Shown here in pieces: positions 17,610 through 27,258 of a stretch of 64,000 nt of DNA. The notes beneath the pieces are model-generated. The model did no database searches and was not told the origin of the DNA. It saw nothing but the letters and a program-made list of their open reading frames with translations. The translations under genes and the position numbers were made by a program. Source of the DNA: Flavobacterium terrigena (GTDB lineage: Bacteria > Bacteroidota > Bacteroidia > Flavobacteriales > Flavobacteriaceae); the NCBI RefSeq assembly GCF_900108955.1, contig NZ_FNYA01000001.1, positions 186,001 through 250,000 on the forward strand, written 5' to 3'. The stretch's first letter is position 1, and each line of letters starts with the position of its first letter.

Positions 17610-19613
17610 TTATTTCACGATTATTTTTTTTACAATTTGTTTATCGTCGTTACTAATTTTCACAAAATACATTCCAGTTTCGAAATCTATCGGAATCATT
17701 TGGTCTTCATTAATGTTTTTTTCGAACACTTTTGCGCCAGAAACCGAGAAGATTTCTACTTTAGAAGTTCCTCTTAAACCTGAAATAAAAATATGTTCTG
17801 CTGCTGGATTTGGAAAAACTTTTACTTCCGAAGCATCAAAAGATGCTGAAGCTAAAGCTGCAAACCAAGGCTGACCATATTGAGCTCCGAAAATATAATC
17901 GGCTAGCAAAGGATAATCTATAAATGGATTTCTATTGTGTTGCCACGTTTGAACATAGTTATTTCTATTCATTTCAAAATCATCCTTTGGATCGGAAACA
18001 TTCCAAGCTAAAAATGTTGCTAAATCTCCAATATTTCCAGAAGGATTCGCTCCGTTATTCTCACTCGGATCTCCATTTACAACATTCAAACCATTGAAAC
18101 GAACGGCCATGTAAAAACACGCTCTTGCCACATCACCGCGCCAAGAGCCTTGCGTTCCTACTGGTCCTGCATAAACTGTTGCAGTATTTACTGTTCCGTA
18201 ATTTTTATTATTTCTTGAAGAATTTTCTTGTCCGTTTTCAGCTCTAATATGATGTGCATCAGAAACACCATCCACAGTTGAAGCTGCACTTGTACTATTC
18301 CAAATATTGATTCCGTCTGCATAATCTCCTAAAGCCACATCAAAACCACCTCTCGATTGACAAAAAATATGTTCTCTGTTCCATTTTCCAACAATACTAC
18401 TTGTGTTTTGCTGGTCAATTTTCGACATTGGAATTTCTAAATACATATCCCAAATTTGACCACTATTTAATGGATTGGTATCAGCAATTCTAATAATATC
18501 CCACATATCTGCATAACTATGTAGATGTACTACTGAAGGATTCGCAATAATATCTTGCAAGGCTTGTTTCAAAGCTGCACCAGATAATCCTTCTAAAGAA
18601 GCATAATATCCAGCTGGAGCTGTACTTGAAACTTGTCCGTATGTTGGTGCTAAAGGAGTTCCAAAATTAGCAACTTGAAAATCGGTATCAGCAACTCTTC
18701 TAACAATAGAATTATTACTTGAAACGACATCAACAGGTAAAGACGAAATATAAAGCACAAATTCTTCATCACCTTCCTCTAAAGTATCATCAATAAGATT
18801 AATTGTTTTGGTAGCTGTAGATGAACCAGAATTAATTGTAACAGAATTATTCGTATCGAACGTAAAATCTGAACTATTAAAATTCCCATTATCTAAAGAA
18901 ATTGCAAAAGTTGTATTTGAAGTAACTGGTGTTGTAGTTGTAAAAGTAATATTAACAGGTTGACCTTCTGTATAACTTGGTGCATTAAAAGTTGTAGTCA
19001 TATAATTTAATACAATTCCACTTCCATCATTATTCATTCCTGGTGTTGGAACTTTTACTTCATAAGTACCATCCAATTTTCTTTGAATAGAGTGATTTGC
19101 AGCATTTGAAGTCGAATTTTCGTTAACACAAACCGTTAAACCTAAAGCTGTCATTAGTGCTGTTGGCTGTGTTGTCCCATTAGCTGAATATGCAATAGCA
19201 TCAATCATTGCTGTTGCTGTTGCTGGTGTACCTATTGGAAAATCAGAGCCATTTGCAAGGTATAACGCTATTACATCTGGGCCATTTTGTAACATAGAAT
19301 CAGGCATTGATATGACTGGTGTAGGAGAAAGTAAAACACTTCCAACTAAAAAATTACCATTGACATCAGTTGAATAACCGTCTAAATCAATTGCATAATA
19401 ACTTAATGTACCACTATATGGCGCAGTACTTGTAGCATTATAAAAAACCAACACGTAACCATTCAAAGAAAAATTTGCTGTTGCAGAATGTAATTCCACA
19501 ATTTCTTTTGTATCAGTAGAAGGTGTATCTGGATCTATTTCATTAATTACGACTTGTGAGTATGAAAACCAAGATGTTAGCAGAAATAATATAAGAGGTA
19601 ATTTTATTCTCAT
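17610..19613 (-). CDS. secreted endonuclease I with LTD and Calx-beta-like domains, T9SS type-A substrate
   Basis: A 667-residue extracellular nuclease. The ATG at 19613 is preferred to the adjacent GTG. A signal peptide (MRIKLPLILFLLTSWFSYSQ) is followed by a lamin-tail domain (VVINEIDPDTP, LNGYVLVFYNA). Next is a Calx-beta-like domain (YTEGQPVNITFTT, LEEGDEEFVLYIS, about 215-300). The endonuclease I domain (about 340-590) has the metal/catalytic segments WNREHIFCQSRGG, SDAHHIRAENGQ and SWRGDVARACFYMA. The C-terminal 75 or so residues form a type-A T9SS sorting domain (VKVFPNPAAEHIFISG ... GMYFVKISND). A likely role is scavenging DNA for phosphate or nucleosides. Confidence 0.92.
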   Translation of the reverse strand: MRIKLPLILFLLTSWFSYSQVVINEIDPDTPSTDTKEIVELHSATANFSLNGYVLVFYNATSTAPYSGTLSYYAIDLDGYSTDVNGNFLVGSVLLSPTPVISMPDSMLQNGPDVIALYLANGSDFPIGTPATATAMIDAIAYSANGTTQPTALMTALGLTVCVNENSTSNAANHSIQRKLDGTYEVKVPTPGMNNDGSGIVLNYMTTTFNAPSYTEGQPVNITFTTTTPVTSNTTFAISLDNGNFNSSDFTFDTNNSVTINSGSSTATKTINLIDDTLEEGDEEFVLYISSLPVDVVSSNNSIVRRVADTDFQVANFGTPLAPTYGQVSSTAPAGYYASLEGLSGAALKQALQDIIANPSVVHLHSYADMWDIIRIADTNPLNSGQIWDMYLEIPMSKIDQQNTSSIVGKWNREHIFCQSRGGFDVALGDYADGINIWNSTSAASTVDGVSDAHHIRAENGQENSSRNNKNYGTVNTATVYAGPVGTQGSWRGDVARACFYMAVRFNGLNVVNGDPSENNGANPSGNIGDLATFLAWNVSDPKDDFEMNRNNYVQTWQHNRNPFIDYPLLADYIFGAQYGQPWFAALASASFDASEVKVFPNPAAEHIFISGLRGTSKVEIFSVSGAKVFEKNINEDQMIPIDFETGMYFVKISNDDKQIVKKIIVK

Positions 19614-19712
19614 CACTTTTTATTTTGGGGTGATTAACAAAATTAGTCATTATTATATTAATTTCTTATGGTTATTTCCTTTTTTTTAGTAATATTGAGA
19701 GCTATTAAAAAA

Positions 19713-22505
19713 ATGATGATTAAAACAAAAATATTACTACTTTTTATGTTTACAATGGTTTCATTTGCCCAAAATGAAATTAAAATAAACGCTAAACTAA
19801 TTGAGAACGGAAAGAAGATTGAAGTTCTTGAAGAAATCACACTAAAAAATACTTCCAATTCAGTTTTAAATGAGATTGCTTTGAATGATTGGAATCACGC
19901 TTTTTCAAGTAAAAAATCCGCTTTAGCGAGTAAATTTTCGGATGAATTTAATAGAAGTTTTCATTTATCTAAAAAATCGGAAAAAGGTGAAACTCAAATT
20001 TTTGACATTGTAAACGAATTTTCAAATCCATTATCTTTTTATAGAAATGAAAATCAAGTTGATATTTTAATCGTTAAGCTAGAAAAACCATTACAAATTG
20101 GAGAAACTACGACTTTAAAAATTAAATACCAATTAACTATTCCTAATACAAAATTTACTAAATACGGATTTTCAGAAACCAAAATATTATTGAAAAACTG
20201 TTTTTTAACGCTTTCTGCCTTCAATTCAGAAACACAAAGTGAAGAAAATAGCGATGATTTAACTACCGAAATAGCCAATTATAAAATTGACATTCAACAC
20301 GATAATCTAATTTTAACAACTGATTTAGATGTTATAAATTCGAATTCAAATTCTTCACAATTAACTGGAAACTCTCGTACCAATTTCTTTATCGCTTTAG
20401 AAAAAACGAATAGTTATGAAGAATTTAAAAATCAGAAAATAACAGCCATCACTAATTTAAAAACCAAAGATGTTGCTATTTTTCAAAAGGTTTTAATTAT
20501 TGACAAAATCACTTCTTATGTTGCGGAAAATATTGGTTCTTCAAACCAAGAAAAAATCATGGTTTCGCAAGAAGATTATGACAGAGAAGCCTTTTATGGC
20601 TTAAATGAATTACCATCTTTTATTTCACCATTTAATGATGATTTTGTTTTTGAATTGAAGTTTTTAAAAACCTATTTAAACAATTATTTAGCTGCAAATT
20701 TGAAAATTAATTTCCGAAAAGACCATTGGATTTTAGAAGGAATTCAACACTATTACATTAAAAAATATATTGATGAAAATTATCCTGACGTAAAAGCATT
20801 CGGAAGATTATCACGCTTTGGAATTTTAAAACGTTACAAAATAATTAATATGGATTTCTCAGAACAATTCATTTATAATTATTTATTAATGGGTCGAAAA
20901 AACATTGATCAACCTGTAGGAACAGATAAAAACACGCAAATAAAATTTAATGAAAAAATTGCTGGAAAATTCAAATCCGGACTTTCGCTTCATTATTTAG
21001 ACGATTATTTAGGAAATGATATTCTTGAAAATTCAATTAAACAATTTGTAGATATAAACTCAAATAAAAATACTGATAATAAAGTTTTTAAAAATCTTTT
21101 AGAAACGAATTCAAATCAAAAATTAGATTGGTTTTTTGATGAGTTAATTTATTCTCGAAACAAAATAGATTACAAAATCACCAAGGCAAAAAAAGTAAAT
21201 GATTCTATTGAAGTCATAATAAAAAATGTAGGCGATGCAAAAGTTCCTGTCTCCATTTATGGTTACAACAAAAATAAATTAGTGAGTAAAAATTGGGTTG
21301 AAAACAATACGGAAACGTTTAAATTTTCGGTCAAAAATGATAGTATTACAAAGCTTGTTTTAAACAGTAATTACGAAATTCCAGAACTAAATAACAACAA
21401 CAATAGTTACAAATTAAAAAATAGATTATTCGGAAATAGAAGAATTCGTTTCACCTTTTTCAAAGACATTGAAGACGCTAAATACAATCAGGTTTTTTAT
21501 GTTCCAACAGCAGAATTCAATTTATATGATGGAATTTTACTTGGAATGAAACTCAATAATAAGTCAATCATTAACAAGCCATTTACATATGATTTAACAC
21601 CTAATTTCTCTACAAAAACAAGAACAATTGCTGGAAGTGTTGGTTTTGGTTTTAATGATATAAATCGTCATAGTACACATTATAATACACGCTATGGAAT
21701 TTCGGGAACACGCTTACATTATGCTCCAGATGCCTTTTACACTAAAATTACACCAAGTATCAATTTCAGTTTTAGAAATCCGAATTTCAGAAAAAATGAA
21801 GGTGAAGGAATTACACTCCGACAAGTGTATGTAAACCGTGAAAAATCGAATATCGTTACGACAAAAAATACAGAGAATTATTCTGTTTTTAACTTGAGAT
21901 ATGGTTATGCGAATAGCGAATTAATCAAGCAATTTTCATACGGAAGTGACTTACAGATTTCGAATTCATTTAGCAAAGTTTCTGGACAAATTCAGTACAG
22001 AAAACTATTCGAAAACAACAGATACATTAACTTGAGAGCTTTTGGTGGTTTTTTCGTATATAATGATAATACCAACGATTTTTTCAGTTTTGGAATTGAC
22101 AGACCATCTGATTATTTATTTGATTACGCCTTAATTGGACGTAGCGAAAGTAAAGGTTTGTTTAGCCGTCAATTCGTAAATGCGGAAGGAGCATTTAAAT
22201 CTAAGTTTGATACTCGTTTTGCCAATCAATACATATTTACAGTAAATGCAAGTTTTAATATTTGGAATTGGATTGAATTATATGGAGATGTTGGAACCTA
22301 TAAAAATCAAGGATTTAACTCCAAATATATTTATGACAGTGGTGTGCATTTAAACTTAGTTCAAGACTATTTCGAATTGTTTTTCCCAGTTTATTCTTCT
22401 AACGGATTTGAATTAAATGATAAAAATTATGGTGAAAGAATTCGGTTCATAATTACCATAAGTCCAAAAACTTTAACCTCTTTGTTTACAAGAAGATGGT
22501 TTTAG
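19713..22505 (+). CDS. exported M1-aminopeptidase-like protein with degenerate zinc site and C-terminal barrel
   Basis: A 930-residue protein. The ATG at 19713 starts a signal peptide (MMIKTKILLLFMFTMVSFAQ). The N-terminal half follows the M1/gluzincin plan: a beta-sandwich, then a helical region with DHWILEGIQHYYIKKYI near residues 337-353, which aligns with the NEGxAxY third-ligand helix of M1 enzymes. The HExxH motif that should lie 18 residues upstream reads KTYLN, so zinc binding looks lost. From about residue 600 the sequence alternates polar and aromatic residues and ends in ...RRWF, as expected of an outer-membrane beta-barrel. A surface or transport role is more likely than peptidase activity. 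Confidence 0.7.
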   Translation: MMIKTKILLLFMFTMVSFAQNEIKINAKLIENGKKIEVLEEITLKNTSNSVLNEIALNDWNHAFSSKKSALASKFSDEFNRSFHLSKKSEKGETQIFDIVNEFSNPLSFYRNENQVDILIVKLEKPLQIGETTTLKIKYQLTIPNTKFTKYGFSETKILLKNCFLTLSAFNSETQSEENSDDLTTEIANYKIDIQHDNLILTTDLDVINSNSNSSQLTGNSRTNFFIALEKTNSYEEFKNQKITAITNLKTKDVAIFQKVLIIDKITSYVAENIGSSNQEKIMVSQEDYDREAFYGLNELPSFISPFNDDFVFELKFLKTYLNNYLAANLKINFRKDHWILEGIQHYYIKKYIDENYPDVKAFGRLSRFGILKRYKIINMDFSEQFIYNYLLMGRKNIDQPVGTDKNTQIKFNEKIAGKFKSGLSLHYLDDYLGNDILENSIKQFVDINSNKNTDNKVFKNLLETNSNQKLDWFFDELIYSRNKIDYKITKAKKVNDSIEVIIKNVGDAKVPVSIYGYNKNKLVSKNWVENNTETFKFSVKNDSITKLVLNSNYEIPELNNNNNSYKLKNRLFGNRRIRFTFFKDIEDAKYNQVFYVPTAEFNLYDGILLGMKLNNKSIINKPFTYDLTPNFSTKTRTIAGSVGFGFNDINRHSTHYNTRYGISGTRLHYAPDAFYTKITPSINFSFRNPNFRKNEGEGITLRQVYVNREKSNIVTTKNTENYSVFNLRYGYANSELIKQFSYGSDLQISNSFSKVSGQIQYRKLFENNRYINLRAFGGFFVYNDNTNDFFSFGIDRPSDYLFDYALIGRSESKGLFSRQFVNAEGAFKSKFDTRFANQYIFTVNASFNIWNWIELYGDVGTYKNQGFNSKYIYDSGVHLNLVQDYFELFFPVYSSNGFELNDKNYGERIRFIITISPKTLTSLFTRRWF

Positions 22506-22627
22506 CTCTCAATAATTTTACATTATTCATATATAATATGTAGTATTTCGGAAATTTACTGCACTATTTTTACTTAAAACTCAATAAAATTATACATTAT
22601 TCATAAAAATCACTTTCAAATGAAAAT

Positions 22628-22651
22628 ATTGCAATAAAATATTTAAATTTG
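22628..22651 (+). promoter_or_regulatory. putative promoter of the E1 gene
   Basis: TAAATTTG (22644-22651) fits TAnnTTTG, 20 nt ahead of the ATG. An ATTG (22628-22631) lies 12 nt upstream, closer than the usual -33 spacing. The rest of the 22506-22671 gap is AT-rich and contains a repeated TACATTATTCATA (two copies, near 22519 and 22592). Confidence 0.35.
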
Positions 22652-22671
22652 TATCAAAGCATATTTCAATT

Positions 22672-25074
22672 ATGAGCAAATCAAAAACTGCAGAAACTAT
22701 ATCTTTCGAAGATTTCAAAAAAGAAGTTTTAACCGATTTTAAAATCGCATCGGTAAGTCGTGAATGTAGTCTTCTTGGAAGAAAAGAAGTACTTACAGGT
22801 AAGGCTAAATTTGGTATTTTTGGTGATGGAAAAGAAGTGCCGCAATTGGCATTAGCAAAAGCTTTCCAAAATGGTGATTTCCGTTCAGGATATTACCGTG
22901 ACCAAACGTTTATGATGGCTATTGGCGAATTGTCAATCGTTCAGTTTTTTGCAGGTTTATACGGTCATGCCGATGTAAATTTCGATCCAATGAGCGCGGG
23001 TCGTCAAATGGGTGGCCATTTTGCAACACATTCATTAGACGAAAACGGAAATTGGAAAAATTTAACTAAACAAAAGAATTCAAGTGCCGACATCTCTCCT
23101 ACTGCTGGGCAAATGCCTCGTTTATTAGGTTTAGCGCAAGCATCAAAAATATATAGAAATGTTGCTGAAATTCCTGCTGAAAATAATTTTTCGGTAAAAG
23201 GAAACGAAGTAGCATGGGGAACAATTGGTAACGCTTCAACTTCTGAAGGTTTGTTTTTCGAAACAATCAATGCGGCTGGAGTTTTACAAGTTCCAATGGT
23301 AATGAGTGTTTGGGATGACGAATATGGAATTTCAGTTCACGCGAAATATCAAACTACAAAAGAAAATATTTCTGAAATATTAAAAGGTTTACAACGTGAT
23401 GAGGAAAATAACGGTTACGAAATTTTCCGTGTTAAAGGTTGGGATTATCCAGCTTTAGTTGATACTTACCAAAAAGCAGCAGAAGTTGCAAGAGCAGAAC
23501 ATGTACCAGTTTTAATTCACGTTAATGAATTAACACAACCACAAGGTCACTCCACTTCAGGTTCTCACGAGCGTTACAAAAATGCAGAGCGTTTGGCTTG
23601 GGAAGCAGAATTCGACTGTGTAGCGCAAATGAAAAAATGGATGATTGAAAACAATATTTCTTCTGCAGAAGAATTAGAAGAAATTGAAGCAGCATCAAAA
23701 AAAGAAGTTTTAGAAGGTAAAAAAGAAGCTTGGGCGAATTATTTATCAGCAATTAAAGAAGATCAAGCGACAACAGTTGCTATCTTAAATCAAGTCGCAC
23801 AAAACTCTGAAAATAAAGTTTTCATTGAAAAATACGCGAATGATATTGCTGCAATAAAAGAACCAATTAGAAAAGATTTATTAGTTGTTACTAGAAAAGT
23901 TTTAAGAATGCTTTCTGGTTCAAACAGAGAAACTTTAGCGACTTGGATTTCTAATTTCATTGAAAGAATTCAACCAAAATACAGTTCCCATTTATACTCA
24001 GAATCGAAACAAAATATTGCTTCAACAACTGAAGTAAAACCAACTTATGACGAAACGGCAGAAGAAGTTGATGCACGTTTAGTTTTAAGAGATAATTTCG
24101 ATAAAATTTTCGCAACTTATCCAGAAACTTTAGTGTTTGGTGAAGATGCAGGAAACATTGGTGATGTAAACCAAGGTTTAGAAGGAATGCAAGAAAAATA
24201 CGGAGAAATGCGTGTTTCAGATGCAGGAATTCGTGAAGCTACTATTTTAGGTCAAGGTATCGGAATGGCAATGCGTGGATTACGTCCAATTGCTGAAATT
24301 CAATATTTAGATTATTTGTTATACGCCATTCAAATTATGAGTGACGATTTAGCAACTTTACAATATAGAACTCATGGTCGTCAAAAATCGCCATTAATTA
24401 TCAGAACTCGTGGACACCGTTTAGAAGGTATTTGGCATTCTGGTTCTCCAATGGGAATGATTATTAACGCGATTCGTGGAATTCATGTTTTAGTTCCAAG
24501 AAACATGACAAAAGCAGCTGGTTTTTATAATACGTTATTAAAAACTGACGAACCTGCTTTAGTAATTGAATGTTTAAATGGTTACCGTTTAAAAGAAAAA
24601 ATGCCAACGAACTTAGGTGAATTCCAAACGCCAATAGGTGTGATAGAAACCATCAAAGAAGGAAAAGATATTACGTTAGTTTCTTATGGTTCGACATTAA
24701 GAATTGTAGAACAAGCGGCGAAAGATTTATTAGAAAACGGAATTGACGCTGAAATTATTGATATTCAGAGTTTATTACCATTCGATATTAATAAAGACAT
24801 TGTGAAATCGGTTGCTAAAACGAATCGTTTATTAGTAATTGACGAAGACGTTCCTGGTGGAGCAAGTGCTTTCATTTTACAAGAAATTATAGAAAATCAA
24901 AACGCGTACAAACATTTAGATAGTGCACCACAAACGTTAACTGCTAAGGCGCACCGCCCTAGTTACGGAACTGATGGTGATTATTTCTCTAAACCAAGTG
25001 CGGAAGATATTTTTGAAAAAGTGTACGAAATTATGAACGAAGCAAATCCGAACAAGTTTCCAAAATTATATTAA
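22672..25074 (+). CDS. 2-oxoacid dehydrogenase E1, fused alpha-beta (branched-chain type)
   Basis: An 800-residue thiamine-diphosphate enzyme in which the alpha and beta subunits are one chain. The alpha part (about 1-400) has the ThDP site GTIGNASTSEGLFFETINAA and the following SVWDDEYGISV. The beta part (about 465-800) starts LVLRDNFDKIFATYPETLVFGE and carries AGIREATILGQGIGMAMRG, with HSGSPMGMI and DEDVPGGASAFILQEI near the end. It decarboxylates branched-chain 2-oxoacids and reductively acylates an E2 lipoyl domain. E2 and E3 are not adjacent. Branched-chain acyl-CoA from this enzyme could prime iso-fatty acids. Substrate choice is inferred from family resemblance. Confidence 0.9.
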   Translation: MSKSKTAETISFEDFKKEVLTDFKIASVSRECSLLGRKEVLTGKAKFGIFGDGKEVPQLALAKAFQNGDFRSGYYRDQTFMMAIGELSIVQFFAGLYGHADVNFDPMSAGRQMGGHFATHSLDENGNWKNLTKQKNSSADISPTAGQMPRLLGLAQASKIYRNVAEIPAENNFSVKGNEVAWGTIGNASTSEGLFFETINAAGVLQVPMVMSVWDDEYGISVHAKYQTTKENISEILKGLQRDEENNGYEIFRVKGWDYPALVDTYQKAAEVARAEHVPVLIHVNELTQPQGHSTSGSHERYKNAERLAWEAEFDCVAQMKKWMIENNISSAEELEEIEAASKKEVLEGKKEAWANYLSAIKEDQATTVAILNQVAQNSENKVFIEKYANDIAAIKEPIRKDLLVVTRKVLRMLSGSNRETLATWISNFIERIQPKYSSHLYSESKQNIASTTEVKPTYDETAEEVDARLVLRDNFDKIFATYPETLVFGEDAGNIGDVNQGLEGMQEKYGEMRVSDAGIREATILGQGIGMAMRGLRPIAEIQYLDYLLYAIQIMSDDLATLQYRTHGRQKSPLIIRTRGHRLEGIWHSGSPMGMIINAIRGIHVLVPRNMTKAAGFYNTLLKTDEPALVIECLNGYRLKEKMPTNLGEFQTPIGVIETIKEGKDITLVSYGSTLRIVEQAAKDLLENGIDAEIIDIQSLLPFDINKDIVKSVAKTNRLLVIDEDVPGGASAFILQEIIENQNAYKHLDSAPQTLTAKAHRPSYGTDGDYFSKPSAEDIFEKVYEIMNEANPNKFPKLY

Positions 25075-25093
25075 TTAAAAAACACAAATATTA

Positions 25094-25128
25094 AAATAGG
25101 AAGTAGTAATTTTGCTTCCTATTTTTTT
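25094..25128 (+). terminator. terminator after the E1 gene
   Basis: The stem AAATAGGAAG / CTTCCTATTT is followed by a T-run, 20 nt after the stop of the E1 gene and before prmA. Confidence 0.8.
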
Positions 25129-25149
25129 ATGACTAAAATTTAAAACCGA

Positions 25150-25989
25150 ATGGCAAATACATATATCGCATACCATTTTACAATTGAACCAAATGATTTA
25201 GGTTCGGAAATTTTAATTGCACAATTAGAAGAAACGGCTTTTGAAAGCTTTGAAGAAACCGAAGAAGGTGTTTCGGCTTATGTTCAAAAAGACGTTTGGT
25301 CTGAGAATATCTTAAATGAAATTGAAATTCTTTCGAACGAAAATTTCAAGATTTCTTATACGACAAATGAAATTGAGCCAGTAAATTGGAACGAAGAATG
25401 GGAAAAGAACTTCTCTCCTATCGATGTTGACGGAATTTGTCATGTTCGTGCACCATTTCATCCAGCAACTAATGCGAAGTATGAAATTGTAATTGAACCA
25501 AAAATGAGTTTCGGAACAGGTCATCACGAGACGACTCACATGATGATTCAACATTTGTTAGAATTGGATGTAACGAACAAGAAAACCATTGATATGGGTT
25601 GTGGAACTGCCATTTTAGCCATTTTAGCTGAAATGAAAGGCGCTCAACCAATTGATGCTGTTGATATTGACAATTGGTGTTATTTAAACTCAATTGAAAA
25701 CGCTGAACGTAACAACTGCAAACATATTTCAGTTTATGAAGGTGATGCGTCTTGGTTAAATGACGGTCAGAAATACGATGTGTTTATTGCGAATATCAAT
25801 AGAAACATTTTACTGAACGACATGGCAACATATGTAAACTGTATGAATGACAATTCTGTTTTATTATTAAGTGGATTTTATACGGAAGATTTTGAAGCGA
25901 TTAACGAATGTTGTGAAAAATTAGGTCTGACTTTTGAATCGAAAAAAGAAAGAAATAATTGGTTAGGTTTGAAATATATAAAAAATTAG
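25150..25989 (+). CDS. prmA: ribosomal protein L11 methyltransferase
   Basis: A 279-residue SAM-dependent enzyme that methylates lysines of ribosomal protein L11. The N-terminal ferredoxin-like substrate domain (1-95) is followed by the methyltransferase core: FGTGHHETTHMMIQHLLEL, SAM motif I TIDMGCGTAILAILAEMKGA, and the catalytic-loop segment VFIANINRNILL. The length is normal. clpS follows after 29 nt, an arrangement I recall from other Bacteroidetes. Confidence 0.93.
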   Translation: MANTYIAYHFTIEPNDLGSEILIAQLEETAFESFEETEEGVSAYVQKDVWSENILNEIEILSNENFKISYTTNEIEPVNWNEEWEKNFSPIDVDGICHVRAPFHPATNAKYEIVIEPKMSFGTGHHETTHMMIQHLLELDVTNKKTIDMGCGTAILAILAEMKGAQPIDAVDIDNWCYLNSIENAERNNCKHISVYEGDASWLNDGQKYDVFIANINRNILLNDMATYVNCMNDNSVLLLSGFYTEDFEAINECCEKLGLTFESKKERNNWLGLKYIKN

Positions 25990-25997
25990 TAATTTTG
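25990..25997 (+). promoter_or_regulatory. putative -7 element of clpS
   Basis: TAATTTTG fits TAnnTTTG. It begins directly at the prmA stop and lies 21 nt before the clpS ATG, so clpS may have its own promoter in addition to readthrough from prmA. Confidence 0.3.
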
Positions 25998-26018
25998 TAC
26001 TAGAATAAATTATTAGTT

Positions 26019-26294
26019 ATGAGCACATTAACAGAAACATTAGAAGAAGTATTAGTCGAAGAAGCAGTTGGTGTAAACAACGAAATTGTTTTATATAATG
26101 ATGATGTAAACACTTTTGATCACGTTATTGAAATGCTAGTCAAAATTTGCGACCATACTTGGGAACAAGCAGAGCAATGCGCTATTTTGGTTCATTACAA
26201 AGGGCAATGCACTGTGAAAACTGGAGAATTAACAAAACTTAAACCGCAATGCATATCGTTGCAAGATGCAGGTTTAAGTGCTGTAATCATATAA
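26019..26294 (+). CDS. clpS: ATP-dependent Clp protease adaptor ClpS
   Basis: A 91-residue adaptor that delivers N-degron substrates to the ClpA/C ATPase. The core IVLYNDDVNTFDHVIEML (about 24-41) is the conserved ClpS signature, including the Asn/Asp pair that contacts the substrate N-terminus and the VHYKGQC segment behind it. The N-terminal tail (about 20 residues, acidic) is the part that inhibits or remodels the ATPase in characterised ClpS proteins. A strong terminator follows immediately. Confidence 0.93.
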   Translation: MSTLTETLEEVLVEEAVGVNNEIVLYNDDVNTFDHVIEMLVKICDHTWEQAEQCAILVHYKGQCTVKTGELTKLKPQCISLQDAGLSAVII

Positions 26295-26296
26295 TT

Positions 26297-26328
26297 AAAA
26301 AGGCGACCAGTTGGTCGCCTTTTTCTTT
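26297..26328 (+). terminator. clpS terminator (possibly bidirectional)
   Basis: The perfect hairpin AAAAAGGCGACCA / TGGTCGCCTTTTT begins 3 nt after the clpS stop and ends at the stop of the convergent HMA gene. The A-run on the left makes it usable from both strands. Confidence 0.9.
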
Positions 26329-26597
26329 TAAGAAGTTATTTTTCCAAAAGCACAACTTACATAAGATTTTGCTTTTGCTGTCAAACTATTTGCTTCACCA
26401 TCTTCTGGATAACCAATATCTGCTAATGTTTTCTTAACTAAATCCAGAGTATGCTCTTCAGAATACTCAAATGTGACAGAATTGTCTCCCACTTCAACAC
26501 TAACTTCAGAAACATCATCTAAAGCATTAAGTTTCTTAGTGATAGTATTTACACAACCATCACATTTTAAATTTTGTATATGAACTATTGTTTTCAT
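26328..26597 (-). CDS. heavy-metal-associated (HMA) domain protein
   Basis: An 89-residue copper-chaperone-like protein. Residues 1-66 form a ferredoxin-like HMA fold with the metal-binding motif LKCDGCVNTITKKL (CxxC near residues 12-15) and the typical VSVEVGDNSVTFEYSEEHT strand pair. A 20-residue C-terminal extension, KAKSYVSCAFGKITS, adds a third cysteine that is not part of the standard domain. It has no neighbouring P-type ATPase, so its partner is unknown. It converges on clpS. Confidence 0.88.
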   Translation of the reverse strand: MKTIVHIQNLKCDGCVNTITKKLNALDDVSEVSVEVGDNSVTFEYSEEHTLDLVKKTLADIGYPEDGEANSLTAKAKSYVSCAFGKITS

Positions 26598-26751
26598 TTT
26601 TTCTCTATTTTAATAGTATAAAATTACGAAAACATTCATTGAAAAAATATGATAAAAATCACATTATCAAATGATTAATAAGGCAATTTATATTTAAAAT
26701 TCTGTAATATGAGTTTTAAAAAATGTAAAGTATATGAACTATAATTAAATA

Positions 26752-26789
26752 AAAAAAGCTGAATCACATATTTGACTCAGCTTTTTTTA
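26752..26789 (-). terminator. terminator of the lipocalin-like lipoprotein gene
   Basis: The stem AAAAAGCTGA / TCAGCTTTTT is flanked by A and T runs on both sides, 18 nt after the minus-strand stop at 26807. It could work in either direction. Confidence 0.75.
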
Positions 26790-26806
26790 TTTATATAATT
26801 TTTAAT

Positions 26807-27211
26807 CTATTTTCTTCTAAAAACTGTAGTGTAAATAGCTCCATCTGTATCTACATATTTGATTTTCAAAGTAGTATTAGTCAAAACAAGAATTTCAACA
26901 GTTGTATCTTCAGTAACATTAGTTAACATATTACCTGACTTAGTCCAATCACCATAATCAATTGATTCATCACAATTAGAATCATAGTAAACATCATCAT
27001 ATTCGCCATTTTGTAAAAATTCAACATAGTCTTTTTTTGTAGAACATGAATTTTCATAATTAGCTAATGTTTCTGTACCACCAACAATTGTTCCTTCTTT
27101 ATAATATTCCCAAGAACCAATAATTGAAGCTTCAGCAACAACTGGTTCATCATCACTTCCACAAGAGACAAAAATTAAAGCAGCAACAAAAAGTAATAAA
27201 TATTTTTTCAT
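26807..27211 (-). CDS. lipocalin-like surface lipoprotein
   Basis: A 134-residue lipoprotein. The signal MKKYLLLFVAALIFVSC ends in a lipobox, and the mature start CGSDDEP fits the acidic lipoprotein export signal that sends lipoproteins to the cell surface in Flavobacterium. The body begins IIGSWEYYKEG, the GxW start of lipocalin-like domains, and holds two cysteine-containing segments (NYENSCSTKKD, YDSNCDESIDYGDW) that could form a disulfide. Small secreted lipocalin-like lipoproteins are abundant in this phylum. No ligand is predicted. Confidence 0.78.
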   Translation of the reverse strand: MKKYLLLFVAALIFVSCGSDDEPVVAEASIIGSWEYYKEGTIVGGTETLANYENSCSTKKDYVEFLQNGEYDDVYYDSNCDESIDYGDWTKSGNMLTNVTEDTTVEILVLTNTTLKIKYVDTDGAIYTTVFRRK

Positions 27212-27258
27212 AATTATTTAATGTAAGTTATTTTTCACAAATTTAAAAATAAAATTGA

